In this document: positions 1 to 9,066 of the stretch, in pieces
Numbering within the stretch: the stretch's first letter is position 1
Layout of the letters: the number at the start of each line of letters is the position of its first letter
Assembly: GCA_028565635.1 (NCBI GenBank)
Contig: JAOXYB010040783.1
Span: forward strand, 1 to 13,053
Direction: 5' to 3'
Source: Phoronis ovalis
Taxonomy: Eukaryota; Phoronida; Phoronidae
Length of the DNA stretch: 13,053 nt
Translations under genes and position numbers: made by a program
The notes under the pieces: generated by a model
What the model saw: the letters and a program-made list of their open reading frames with translations, nothing else
The model's database searches: none
Told to the model about the DNA's origin: nothing

Positions 1-575
1 AAAAATTTGGAATTGCTACCAGGTTATTGGCAAAAATATATTTTGCATAGCTTCCATATTACTTTTCATTTAATTTTACTGCCTTTTTCTTTGCTGCATA
101 AATAGTTTTGATTTTTGCAGTACATGGTCACTAGGGGGTCATGCATTCAGGATCACTGGTGCATAAATGATCAATGAGATGGCATTAGTGCTATGTCAGA
201 CAAACTAGCCTGGGCTCTTATGATTGGATTCAGTTCATCTTACATATGTAACCTATCATACACTTCTGGCATATATCACATTCAAATATTAGGATATTTT
301 TTATGGTTTATATTTTTTAAGGCATTATTGTTCTGAGACATTTGAGCGCTAAGTTATATATAATAAAATACTATGTACACACAATATGAGTTGGGCTTTA
401 CTGATTAGTGCATTTATAAGACATCTTGTAGTAGAAAAGCCATCATTGCTTGCCTTCACAGAAATATGCTGGTACCCAGCTGTTTTCCTTTCATGATGTG
501 AATTACTGAATTGTAAACATGGTTCAAAGAGATACTGTCAAAGACTGCTTTAATAGTATCCAGTGTTTGTGCACC

Positions 576-622
576 AGTGACACAATGGAGCAAAACCTAA
601 GTGACACAATAGAGCAAAAACC
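576..622. repeat. Two-copy tandem repeat, 24-bp period
   Basis: AGTGACACAATGGAGCAAAA at 576 is repeated at 600 as AGTGACACAATAGAGCAAAA, one substitution apart. A small local duplication without other features. Confidence 0.7.
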
Positions 623-1384
623 ACAACACAATTTTCAATCCAAAATTTTTAAATATCTGCTAATCTGAAGACTTATATCAAAATACATACAAATTCTTCA
701 TTAATTCCCATGCTGTTTCAAGAATAAATGCAATTCTCAAGCTTTCCCCCTCATAAGCCAGCCACCTTTATATTTAATCCAGATTTTAGAAATACACTAT
801 TTTTAAATTTAACTATGATAATTATACATTATAGATGGGATTAGCCTGAATTTCTTAACCCACATCATATAAGGAGTTATAATTGAGATAATTGTACCAG
901 CATTGGATCCATATTCTTGGGATTATTTTTGCATGGATCTCCAATATCCCAGTATAATCTGGCCTTTTTCTGGCATGGTTGCAATTCTTTACTTATAAAA
1001 CAGGTAAGATTGTGCAAATAATTTGTGTGTTGTATTAGGACTTTTGTTCTGTATTAGGTGCTACTGCAGTTATTATGCTGTTAAGGTTGTTAAAGTTACT
1101 GCAGCTAGCTTTGACATGTTTGTGAGACTCCGATGAGGAGAGGAGTAAAGAGAAAAGTTACTGTTAGCACATTCAATATGTTATTGTTTTGCTCCGTTCA
1201 CTTAACTGGTGGGCCTCCTGTCTCTTTCATTTGCTACTTGCTTGCATACTACTTCCGACGCTTGGGCAGACCATGACATACTTTTTTTTCGTAGTAGCTA
1301 CAGTACTAACTACTATGTTCCAGTTTGGATACAAATATAAGTCTGAAAGTTACTTCAGCCAGTGTATTTGTGTTTATAGTATTA

Positions 1385-1420
1385 CAGTACTCCGTCTGCT
1401 TAACAGCAGTACTCCGGAGT
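1385..1420. repeat. CAGTACTCCG direct repeat with palindrome
   Basis: CAGTACTCCG occurs at 1385-1394 and 1407-1416, and ACTCCGGAGT at 1411-1420 is a perfect palindrome. It lies in a stretch (1260-1440) with several TAGTACT-like words and may be part of an old repeat. Confidence 0.4.
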
Positions 1421-2400
1421 CCTGTACTCTGTAGCCAGTGTAGGAGACATTTGACGATCAAATACCGGGATCATATCTGAATATCACCTAACAACAAAAA
1501 TCACCATCTTGGCAAACAGTGACACGTTTAATGGTCTTGAAATATCAAGAAGTCGGCACTTTCGAATATTTGAAATTCTTTCAGTACAATAAATTTCGAT
1601 TTAGTAACCATGATTGGCATGAAAAAGCGACAAATATTTGTTTTGCTACTTTGGTTGACTCTGTCACTCTGGCAGTCGGGTTTAAATTAGTCATAAAAAT
1701 GTCACTTACCTTCGTATTTTCTTGGGTTTGAAACCCGTCCGTTCGTTGTTTATCAGATACAAGTTGGCTTATTTAATTTTCAGTTATGAAAATGAAAATA
1801 TTACGGAAACTCTATTACCGAATCTCGAACCGTTTAAACCTCAAATCTCATGATCAGGCGACATACGGGTATTTTGTTATCTAATTATCTAAATAGTAAC
1901 GTCATCTAGTGGCCGTCTTAATCATAAACATTACAGGTGTTTTAACACGAAAAAGGTCGTTATTAGTGCTAGTACTAAGTAGTTACTAGCCATGTTACAA
2001 CTTGTCCTTTTTGCAACATAGCTCATATGATACAAAAAGTCCTTGTTAAAAAACAAACAAACAATTTTTGTGTTAAAGAACATTTCTAAAGTCATTCAAT
2101 AGATGGCAGCAGTAGATATCATGCAACAGTTTCCCCAGGAACAAACCAAAACTTTTCTCACTACTCCACTTTGTACATCACCTGGACGCACACACCACTT
2201 CTGTACTGTATTGTGAGCATATTTTTTCGGCTTTGTTATTTATATTAGACCAGACAACTTTCATTAGTTCTTTCTTCTGTTGATTTTGTAGTATCTGATC
2301 ATAAATTCAACATTATTTTTTTTTCAATTTTTCAACTCCCTCATAATACTATATTTATAACTCACATACTTTATCCATGTTTATCATTACTAGAAGAGCA

Positions 2401-3406
2401 AAATTACCACAGCAGATATCCTGAGCGGGTACTCCTATATCCGGTCATAAATTCCGGTCTAAATGTAAGCTACTATCCAGGGATATAAGCTCGGAGGGAC
2501 TCAGATATAAAGTGGGTACGCTTGCTGGTTACAAAAATTGAGTGAAAAACATACTTTTTGTGGGGTCTAAAGGCTAACTAGGAACATTTTTATTAAGAAA
2601 ATACTAATAAAAAAAAATCCTCAAGAACTTAGAGCATGTATAACTAAGCGCATAACATGCGTTAAGTATTCAGAGTATGAAAATCATCAGTTTGACTAAA
2701 AAGGGTTAGTTTTTTGGATTTGGTCTTGCTTAGGGTCAATTTTTGGTGGGGAAATTTACTTAGGGGAATGGGGATGTCAAGTGGCAGTTTTAGAGGTGGT
2801 TCTGCTCGGAATTTTTTTTCCCATTTTTGCTTATCAAAAAATGTTAGTCTTGGATAGATTACCATTTTGGAAGTTCGAGGTGTTTATTCGTACCCTGGAT
2901 TTTCCAGGAATATGGGTTTTTCACTATTTTGGTCTAAATACAGCTCTTTTTCTAGATTGCCTAGGCAATAAAATATGATCAAATATTTAGAGCCTCAGCT
3001 GCACATCCCTATCCAATTCAAACCGACCCCTTCGTCACCTGGAGGACACTGTCATTCAAAGTGTCCGTATATGTGTGCCACCCCCACGGCCCCCTTTTTA
3101 GTCAGTTTTCACCATGGGATATCTTTTCTTTGACAATTTTTAACAATGAGGGTGTTTCATTTGCAGATATCCTTTTACAATGGGAAGATATTTTCAATTA
3201 ATAATTATGTAATTCCCAATAGTGTATTTCTTCAAGATAAGATAAAGTTTTTTTACCATGGGGATACATTTTGGAAAGTAATTTTTATCAAGGGAACTGG
3301 AGCTTCAAACCCCCACCAAATTTTTGACTCATTATATCACCGGAGAGCTTGCTTTGCTTAGTCAACTATAGATAAACTTGGGTAGGGCACAATGATCCAA
3401 CACCTT
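2401..3406. repeat. Repeat-like, low-complexity intergenic block
   Basis: The composition differs from the flanks: many G-runs and T-runs on the plus strand (2690-2960), C-runs near 3025-3095, and a GCGGGTACTCC at about 2425 that resembles the GGGATACTCC at the edge of the neighbouring element. Two ATCCGG/TTCCGG plus GTC copies lie at 2440-2460. Short open frames here show no protein family. I read it as an old interspersed repeat with unclear ends; no coding function is supported. Confidence 0.35.
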
Positions 3407-3746
3407 CCAGCATCCCGGGGGGATACTCCGTCAAATTATTTTTTGTGGAGGTGTGAGTCCCTGTTTTTTTTCTGGATTGCTACCCGCTGCTTCTAGCAAA
3501 TTTTGGATTGCTTTTTAGTTTTGTTTCCATAAATAGATTTTGGAATTTGGTTTGCATTTGTCAGTTTGGGTGAAAATGGATTGCTACTCAAATGTTTTAA
3601 AATTTTGGGTTGCTACCCTTATATTTCGAAAGAAATTGGATTACTACCCTTATATTTCAATAAATTTGGATTGGGTTTGCCACCACAAGCTAAATTTTGG
3701 ATTGGATTGGGCAGCACATCTCCGTATGAGTGCCCGGGTCCAGCAT
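3407..3746. mobile_element. Short non-autonomous element (MITE-like) with 7-bp target duplication
   Basis: CCAGCAT occurs directly repeated at 3407-3413 and 3740-3746. The 326 bases between begin with CCCGGG at 3414 and end with CCCGGGT at 3739. CTCCGT also occurs near both ends (3426-3431 and 3720-3725). The inside is largely a degenerate ~30-bp tandem repeat. Matching ends plus a flanking duplication suggest insertion of a short non-autonomous transposon with an internal minisatellite; 'pearl' elements of bivalves and some Helitron relatives have a comparable layout. Because CCCGGG is its own reverse complement, the ends cannot be called inverted or direct from this core alone. No transposase is encoded. 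Confidence 0.42.
3474..3725. repeat. Degenerate ~30-bp minisatellite (GGATTGCTACCC unit)
   Basis: Units starting with GGATTGCTAC or a variant occur at 3474, 3505, 3578, 3607, 3638, 3668 and 3699, spaced 29-31 bases apart apart from one disturbed interval (about 3535-3577). The two best-matching neighbours, at 3607 and 3638, share TACCCTTATATTTC. The overlapping short open frames here are a by-product of the repeat. A related TTGGAATTGCTACC at 7-20 suggests another copy of this repeat just left of the window. Confidence 0.6.
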
Positions 3747-3990
3747 TAAATAGTACACTGTAATAACTAAGATTTTTAGTTACTATAATTAAAGAGTTTC
3801 AGAGATACCCAGTGAATTATCACAGAGCGTATGCAGATACAAGTCCTAAGGGACAAATAATGTGATGAATCGAATAATGAAAATCTCATATTGATTTCTA
3901 TTCGTCTTTTGTTAGCTGATTAGAGTACTACAAAAATACAATACATCTAATTTATATTCTAGTTTAGTATCTGTTTTTGCAGAAATGTTT

Positions 3991-3997
3991 CTTTGAT
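3991..3997 (-). promoter_or_regulatory. TCF/LEF core motif, distal upstream
   Basis: CTTTGAT on the plus strand (ATCAAAG on the minus), about 375 bases upstream of the TATA box. It is the outermost of four such cores between 3991 and 4810. Confidence 0.3.
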
Positions 3998-4174
3998 ATA
4001 GTTGTTATTCCAGCATATTTTTATCTTTCATACTAAATCTTTAAAATAATACATGATTTGCTTTATTTCGTTACATGTATTCTATTCTCAGACGGATACA
4101 GGGATTCGAGATTTAAAAAATGTTTGTGTAAAAGCTGGCTAAGTATGTTTGCATTATTGACTTCAGTCGGTTAG

Positions 4175-4181
4175 ATCAAAG
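4175..4181 (+). promoter_or_regulatory. TCF/LEF core motif upstream of promoter
   Basis: ATCAAAG inside the 11-mer TTAGATCAAAG, about 190 bases upstream of the TATA box. The sequence matches the TCF/LEF HMG-box core (A/T)(A/T)CAAAG. An identical 11-mer occurs in intron 1 at 4800-4810. nkd genes are Wnt targets in several animals, so a TCF site here would suit feedback control. Confidence 0.4.
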
Positions 4182-4243
4182 TAAATTTACTATGAATAAG
4201 ATGTGCACCCAGGCAGACCAAAGAAGAAAACCGCAAGAATAGT

Positions 4244-4280
4244 CCAATCCCAGCTGTTTTTACAATAGCTTATCCAATCA
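4244..4280 (+). promoter_or_regulatory. Pair of CCAAT boxes (NF-Y type)
   Basis: CCAAT occurs at 4244-4248 and, as CCAATCA, at 4274-4280. The second is the full NF-Y core. They lie 30 bases apart and about 100-130 bases upstream of the TATA box, a spacing commonly seen in NF-Y promoters. Functional use is inferred. Confidence 0.3.
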
Positions 4281-4371
4281 AAATCGAGTTCCACAAGTTC
4301 TGGGGTGCAACGACAACTTTTATCATCTGCTGGCAACTCGAAGTTCTGTATTTTTTACAGTTTCTAGTGAG

Positions 4372-4378
4372 TATAAAA
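4372..4378 (+). promoter_or_regulatory. TATA box (TATAAAA), candidate nkd promoter
   Basis: TATAAAATA sits about 300 bases before the start codon, which would place transcription start near 4400-4410 and give a leader of about 265 bases. CCAAT motifs lie about 100-130 bases upstream, at the usual promoter distance. The stretch just after it (4480-4560) is richer in CpG than the surrounding DNA, as expected at an unmethylated start region. In such AT-rich DNA a TATAAAA can occur by chance, and a start site further upstream with a spliced leader (acceptor at 4620) is a real alternative. Confidence 0.4.
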
Positions 4379-4614
4379 TAAATACATACATTGTTGACAG
4401 CTTACTTTCTATCTGCTTGTGTGCACTGATAGTTTAAGTAACGAAAATACTATTGAAATGTTTCACAACCCACTGAGATAATCAACTCGCTCGTACATGC
4501 CAATCATGCAGTGTGCGGGCACATGCTCCGCCCATTGAACTCTAGTGTTGTCGGTAGTATGTTGAGTTGTATAGAACACTTCACAAAACGGCAAATATTT
4601 TTCACGGATTTTAC

Positions 4615-4620
4615 TTGCAG
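4615..4620 (+). other. Possible acceptor for a spliced 5' leader
   Basis: TTGCAG preceded by a T-rich tract could be a 3' splice site, making the first coding exon 4621-4694 with an upstream non-coding exon. I cannot identify the donor, so this remains an alternative to a promoter at 4372. Confidence 0.2.
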
Positions 4621-4636
4621 GATTAGACATATTACA

Positions 4637-4642
4637 ATGTGA
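4637..4642 (+). promoter_or_regulatory. Start-stop upstream ORF (ATGTGA) in the nkd leader
   Basis: An ATG followed immediately by TGA, in frame with the main start and ending 27 bases before it. Such minimal uORFs hold a ribosome at the start codon and usually lower translation of the downstream frame. It stays in the mRNA whether transcription starts after the TATA box or the leader is spliced at 4620, because it lies in the same exon as the main ATG. Its ATG context (ACAATGT) has A at -3 but T at +4, so recognition is probably moderate. Confidence 0.4.
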
Positions 4643-4669
4643 AGTTTTAAACTTATCCAGAGGAAAGAT

Positions 4670-4694
4670 ATGGGAAAATATCAAAGTAAACACG
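4670..4694 (+). CDS. nkd: NKD homolog coding exon 1 (start codon, myristoylation signal)
   Basis: The exon codes for MGKYQSKH plus the first base of codon 9 and ends at a consensus donor (CACG then GTAAGT). Gly2, Ser6 and Lys7 fit the N-myristoylation pattern MGxxxS/K, which predicts cotranslational removal of Met1 and a lipid on Gly2 that anchors the protein to membranes; Lys3, Lys7 and His8 add positive charge. The same MGK..SK(H) start is what I recall for vertebrate NKD1 and NKD2. The start is supported by purine G at -3 and G at +4, and by an in-frame TGA at 4640-4642 that rules out an upstream extension. Only 25 coding bases lie here, so ORF-length methods would miss it. The exon begins either at a transcription start after the TATA box near 4372 or at an acceptor ending at 4620 if a separate leader exon exists. 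Confidence 0.72.
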
Positions 4695-4799
4695 GTAAGT
4701 TATAACCTCAAAATCGACTGAAAACAAATCTATTATTCTACCTGATTTAATATTTGATTTTTCGACCAAGTCTCGAAGCCAGATAATAAAGTCAATGTG

Positions 4800-4810
4800 T
4801 TAGATCAAAG
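4800..4810 (+). promoter_or_regulatory. TCF/LEF core motif in intron 1
   Basis: TTAGATCAAAG, identical over 11 bases to the copy at 4171-4181 and 105 bases downstream of exon 1. Proximal first-intron sites are a common place for TCF enhancers. Binding is inferred from the motif alone. Confidence 0.38.
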
Positions 4811-5216
4811 AAACCGTTAAAACTAGTTTTACCACTGTTTTTTCATCATGACTAAGTACAGGAATACAAAAATAGTATTTCAGTAACAGTAAATGAAAGA
4901 TCAACTGTGAACTTAATAATATCTTAGCGAAACTCTGAGCACACCACTGTCTCAAATATTGAAGCATTGAATCACCGCTTCAGTTCATTCAGTTGATGAC
5001 TCTCGGAGTCGGAATAGAACAACAAAAGGGGAATTAGCACTTTGCCAGCTCTGCTTTTTATCCAGTTTTCATTGATGCACAACTCATGCTGGTCCCAGCG
5101 AAATTGCCAACCTTAATCGTGATCAAACGCATGTAGTGTACACACAATAGTCGCGTTCAAGGCACTGATTATGTTATTATTTATTCTTTTGATATATTTT
5201 CACATTTTTCTTATTT

Positions 5217-5222
5217 TGCATG
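5217..5222 (+). promoter_or_regulatory. RBFOX-type motif (TGCATG) upstream of the microexon
   Basis: TGCATG lies 27 bases upstream of the acceptor of the 33-nt exon. RBFOX proteins bind (U)GCAUG; upstream intronic sites usually repress, and downstream sites usually promote, exon inclusion. A weaker GCATG occurs downstream at 5596-5600. Regulation is inferred. Confidence 0.35.
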
Positions 5223-5249
5223 TGTTTCTCTTTATGTTGGAATGTACAG

Positions 5250-5282
5250 ATGAGAGCAGTGGAAATCAGCTCAATCATCAAG
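5250..5282 (+). CDS. nkd: NKD homolog coding exon 2 (33-nt microexon)
   Basis: A 33-base exon between an acceptor ending TGTACAG at 5249, preceded by a T-rich tract, and a donor AAG then GTGGGT at 5283. Read in the phase set by exon 1 it gives D/ESSGNQLNHQ/G, where the first codon (G+AT) and last codon (G+GA) are split across introns. Both neighbours agree with this phase, which is the main support for the call. It is phase 1 on both sides, so inclusion or skipping keeps the frame; skipping would join KH directly to GDSF. The segment is polar and has no recognisable domain. In the vertebrate proteins the matching place between MGK..SKH and GDSF is also a short polar or basic linker. A TGCATG at 5217-5222 lies 27 bases upstream. 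The donor is weaker than those of exons 1 and 3 (GTGGGT versus GTAAGT), as is common for regulated exons. Confidence 0.7.
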
Positions 5283-8200
5283 GTGGGTAGTGACTTGTGT
5301 TATTTATTTTATTGTTGGCATCAAGAACTGTTTTCTCATGTCACCTGAACGTTCTTGTCTAAAAAGGCAGTGTAAACGTTTCCATAAATATAAGTTTATA
5401 CCCAGCATTTTGTTAGGTTTGGAAATTCTTATTTTGTTTCTTGCGTTGTTTTGAAAAAATGAAAGAGTGCTTGCAAACAACTTTGTCTTGTACTTTCTTC
5501 ATTGTGTCATTATAACTACAGTAGGAACTTTCCAATTAAAACATATGAAACAACAACTGCAACAATTTATTCCAAGACTTAGTTAAGATTAGGGGGCATG
5601 CCTCGTACTCTCCCTCTGACTGCCTTTTCTATCTTTGTAGGTGAAACATTAATAAGTCCTGTTAAATTTTCTGTAACAGTTAAAACTGAACATGTCTGCT
5701 CTCAATCTTTCCAATTTAAAATTTATTACAATTACAAAAGTAGAATTATATAGTTACAGTATGCAGTTAACAGTCATAGGCATAGGGTATTTTAAGATAT
5801 ATATACTTTAAGATCTATACTAAAAATTGAAAACTGCTTCAAAGCAGGTGTCTGTTTAGATCTGTATAACTGATATGACAAGGAAATGTGAATCTGTATT
5901 GTCTAATGTGAATCTATCCATTATCTGGTACAATTTACCTGATAGATCTGGGTCAAGGAATGATCATCTTTATATCATGGAATTCCATTATCTTCATTTG
6001 TAGCTACCTATGATTGAACTATGTCCTGAAACATCTGTATATTGTTGGATGTGAACTTGAGGTAGAATGGTATTACTAGATAAGGCATTAAATTACTTTT
6101 AAGTTATAAGTAGTGCAATTAACTTTGGGTAGAGAAATGATAAGATAGAACAGAGACCTTTAATAGTGTTAAAAGATCATAAAAATGTTTAGAAATATTA
6201 CCAGTTGTTATAGCAAACAAAAAAAATCTGTATTGTATTACTGTAAGCATGGTAACCTGAAATATTTTGAAATTTTTTCTAGTGTTCCCTTAATGTTGAT
6301 AGCAATAATGTAACAGGAATACATAAAATTAGGCAGAAAAAATACCTGGCACTTTGTGCAGAATTTGCCTTTAATTGTTAATTCAACAATCCAGGGGATG
6401 ATCTAAAAACAGAAAAGTGACAAGCCAACCTCCCCCAACAATTGTATTTGACCTAAATGAAACACCTGTAAAATAAAATGTTTGATGTCAAAATTTCGCT
6501 TTATATTTTACTAGGAATATATACAATTAAAACACTGAAGTATAAATCCCAAATGGGGATATATTTTTCAGTTCTGAAATTGAAACAGCAATCCAATAGT
6601 AAACCAATTGTTTTTGTACCAAATTAATACTCTTAAGAAGATTACCATAGAGTGGATGTGACATTCTGAACCATTATTAATCTATCTTGATTATATTAAC
6701 TTCCCTTTGAATATGGTATTACTTGGTTGAATCAACATGACATCTATGCTACATCAAAGTGCCGCTTAGAACTGATTATCAATAGAAATGAAAACACTTA
6801 TAGCCTGTCTATGATAAAACACTGATAAAATGGATGGATAATTATATATATATATATAGACTAGAGAAATAACACTGTACTGTTTATTGACTTGAAAATG
6901 CTTTTGGTTATAATTTAGCCATGTGTGAAAGCATAAAAATACTAAAAGTATGTTAATAAAATATACACCTGATTATTATTTTTGTGGCCATAAAACTTTT
7001 AGTGTAGAGTTATACAGGGATGTTATACTGAAGCGGATCCAATATTTTCAAAAGGCCACGAGAACGACAATAATGATCATCCAATCCAGCTTTATGTCCG
7101 TTGAAAACATTTGTTTGAATCTTGGCAATAATCAGAATCAAACCTAATACCATTTTGTGCACATGATGGGTGAACTTGATTGGAAATGCTGATTAGTAGG
7201 TACACTGTTAGGACAGGGTAGAGGGCTTAATCAATTTAGTGGAAAGCGGGACTCCATTATGCCCCTATTGTGAAAACATGAATACAAAAACACAAGTAGC
7301 GCGTTTAACAAGTTGCAAGTGTACAGAATCCAGTATTAAATGTTATTGAAATAATTTTTTAAAAAAATATGATTATTCAGATATATTGTTCTATACGGAA
7401 ATAATTTGCCTGCTAGAAACGCTATCTTGTTCTGAATGCATCTTATGGTTTCAACTGGTGCATGAGGGATTTACTGAATTGATGCGCATGCATCGACCAT
7501 AAGTGATATGGACCTTATACAGATATCCAGCTGGTTACTTCAGCATACTCCATCAAGTTTACCCAGTGTCAGGTATAAAATGTTGCTTTTGGATTAAAAT
7601 ATGGCCATAATTACAATGTCCACATCCATGACAAAATATCTGCTTTGGCCATTTATACCTTTATTGCCTATATAGAACTGCACACCTGCTGAGCTAATAA
7701 TCATTCCCCAATGTACTTGTAAACTTTATCAAAACATTTATGTTTTTTATGTAAGCATTGTAAAGCTATTTTGGCTTTCATGATGGAGATCTAATTTCTC
7801 TTTGTGCCAAAGATGTTGTTTGTCAAATGTTACATAAAGCTTATACAATAGAAAACCACAAACATGTGGCTGGTGACCTCCATAAGTAAGGCAGGTTTAC
7901 TATGAAATATTGTTATAACATTCAAAATATGATCTCATGCAGAAATAACATATTTTACTGTTATACTAAAATAATAGAGCAGAGCTTTGAAGTTTCCTAC
8001 ATCAGCACTAACAATTAATTTAAATTGCTTACATTAACTGCAGTCTCTCATTATCTGATTACAGACTATATATATTCATGGTATTGGATCAACATACAAT
8101 ATACTGTAACCCAAGTTTCTAAGCACTGTTTAAAACTGATATACCTGTAGTGTTGTAATTTATTATATAACAATGTTCAGCTGGTATTCAGGTGAAATTA

Positions 8201-9066
8201 ACTTGGTGCTAAAATAAATATAAACATTTAAGCTGTAACAAAGCCTATGTAAATGTTGTACAAAGGAAAGGAAAGTCCTGTGTACATCTATCCTCTAATT
8301 AAATGCATGTTTATGATCTCTTTGACCAGACTACTGATCAATCATTGTCATTAATTCCCTGTCACATTTTGCATTATCTTAACAACCCAATCCAACCCAA
8401 TTAAAGTTTCTTTCTAGAGATACTTCAAAATAAACTTGCATCATGATGAATTGCATATTCCTACATAAAATGGGCAATTAGTATATTTTTCAGCTTGATC
8501 AGCTTTCTGGAAAATAGTGCGTTTAAGACACTTCAAACAGAAATGACAGTGCTGAAAACTAAGCATGACTGGTGCAAATCTCTGTTTTCTGTGTATGCGT
8601 TCATTTAGTACTGCTCAGTTCTTCTGTAGCACATATATGGCTTAACTGAGTGTTTCCTTAGAACTCTTACAGTTTCATTTTACAAACTGGAGTTCAGATA
8701 TCCACGATGTGTTTTTAGTTGCTAGCTGCAGATCTGATCAGAGGTTCATGTGGCATGTTCTGTCTGGACTGGTCAAGGAATACAGACTTTAAAATGCCCA
8801 TGACGTATGATATATAGTAACGGGTATATATGTAACTTTAAAACACACAAGATTGGGCACAGGAGCTCTTAATTCAAAATTGAATTTTGCATGTTTCTAA
8901 CCAGTAGTGTATGCCAACAGAGCAATATTTGGTCAACCGCTATACTGAACATAGGCAACCCAGTCACCGATTCTTCTGCCTAATTGTGCTTTCCATGCAT
9001 GTTTTTTGTTTCGTAACATTGTGATATAACAAAAATTAACAATAAAAATTGTTTTATATTTTCCAG
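5283..9066 (+). other. nkd intron 2 (3784 bp)
   Basis: GT..AG intron of phase 1. It is AT-rich with no coding region I can support. It contains short simple repeats, including a TA run at about 6843-6859, a doubled AATGTGAATCT near 5887-5915, and one ATCAAAG at 6753-6759. A slightly CpG-richer patch around 7030-7110 has a short open frame but no recognisable motif or splice sites around it. Confidence 0.65.
6843..6859. repeat. TA dinucleotide microsatellite
   Basis: A short uninterrupted TA run of about eight units within intron 2. Likely length-variable and of no visible function. Confidence 0.8.

Larger units (their letters stand above)
1..2400. other. Upstream intergenic region, no supported coding gene
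   Basis: No coding exon pair is found here on either strand. The left 1.1 kb is plain AT-rich DNA. From about 1440 to 1990 CpG dinucleotides become more frequent. Within that stretch a minus-strand AAATACGAAG then GTAAGT at 1710/1709 is a good donor sequence that could end a non-coding first exon of a leftward gene, but no matching downstream exon was found. The 81-codon open frame at 1189-1434 begins with TTG rather than ATG and is not called. Confidence 0.4.
4695..5249 (+). other. nkd intron 1 (555 bp)
   Basis: GT..AG intron of phase 1 between the start-codon exon and the microexon. It holds one TCF/LEF-type motif at 4804-4810 and the RBFOX-type motif near its 3' end. I see no other gene in it. 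Confidence 0.68.

Noticed and set aside
1000-1008. Splice-donor-like CAG then GTAAGA after an open stretch
   Set aside because: No upstream acceptor or start with a family-like reading and no partner exon in phase with nkd exon 1.
1128-1155. Hammerhead-ribozyme-like CCGATGAGGAG ... GAAAAG
   Set aside because: The catalytic core needs CTGATGA; the first core base differs and no paired stems are evident.
1189-1434. 81-codon plus-strand frame with a hydrophobic, signal-peptide-like start
   Set aside because: It opens with TTG, not ATG, lies in repeat-like DNA with CAGTACTCCG duplications, and has no splice or family support.
2781-3763. Several 65-71-codon frames on the plus strand, and one on the minus
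   Set aside because: They fall in the repeat-like block and the 30-bp minisatellite; overlapping frames in both readings of the same repeat argue against coding.
6950-7147. 65-codon frame in intron 2
   Set aside because: No recognisable domain, no flanking splice sites in phase with exons 2 and 3, and a length expected by chance in AT-rich DNA.
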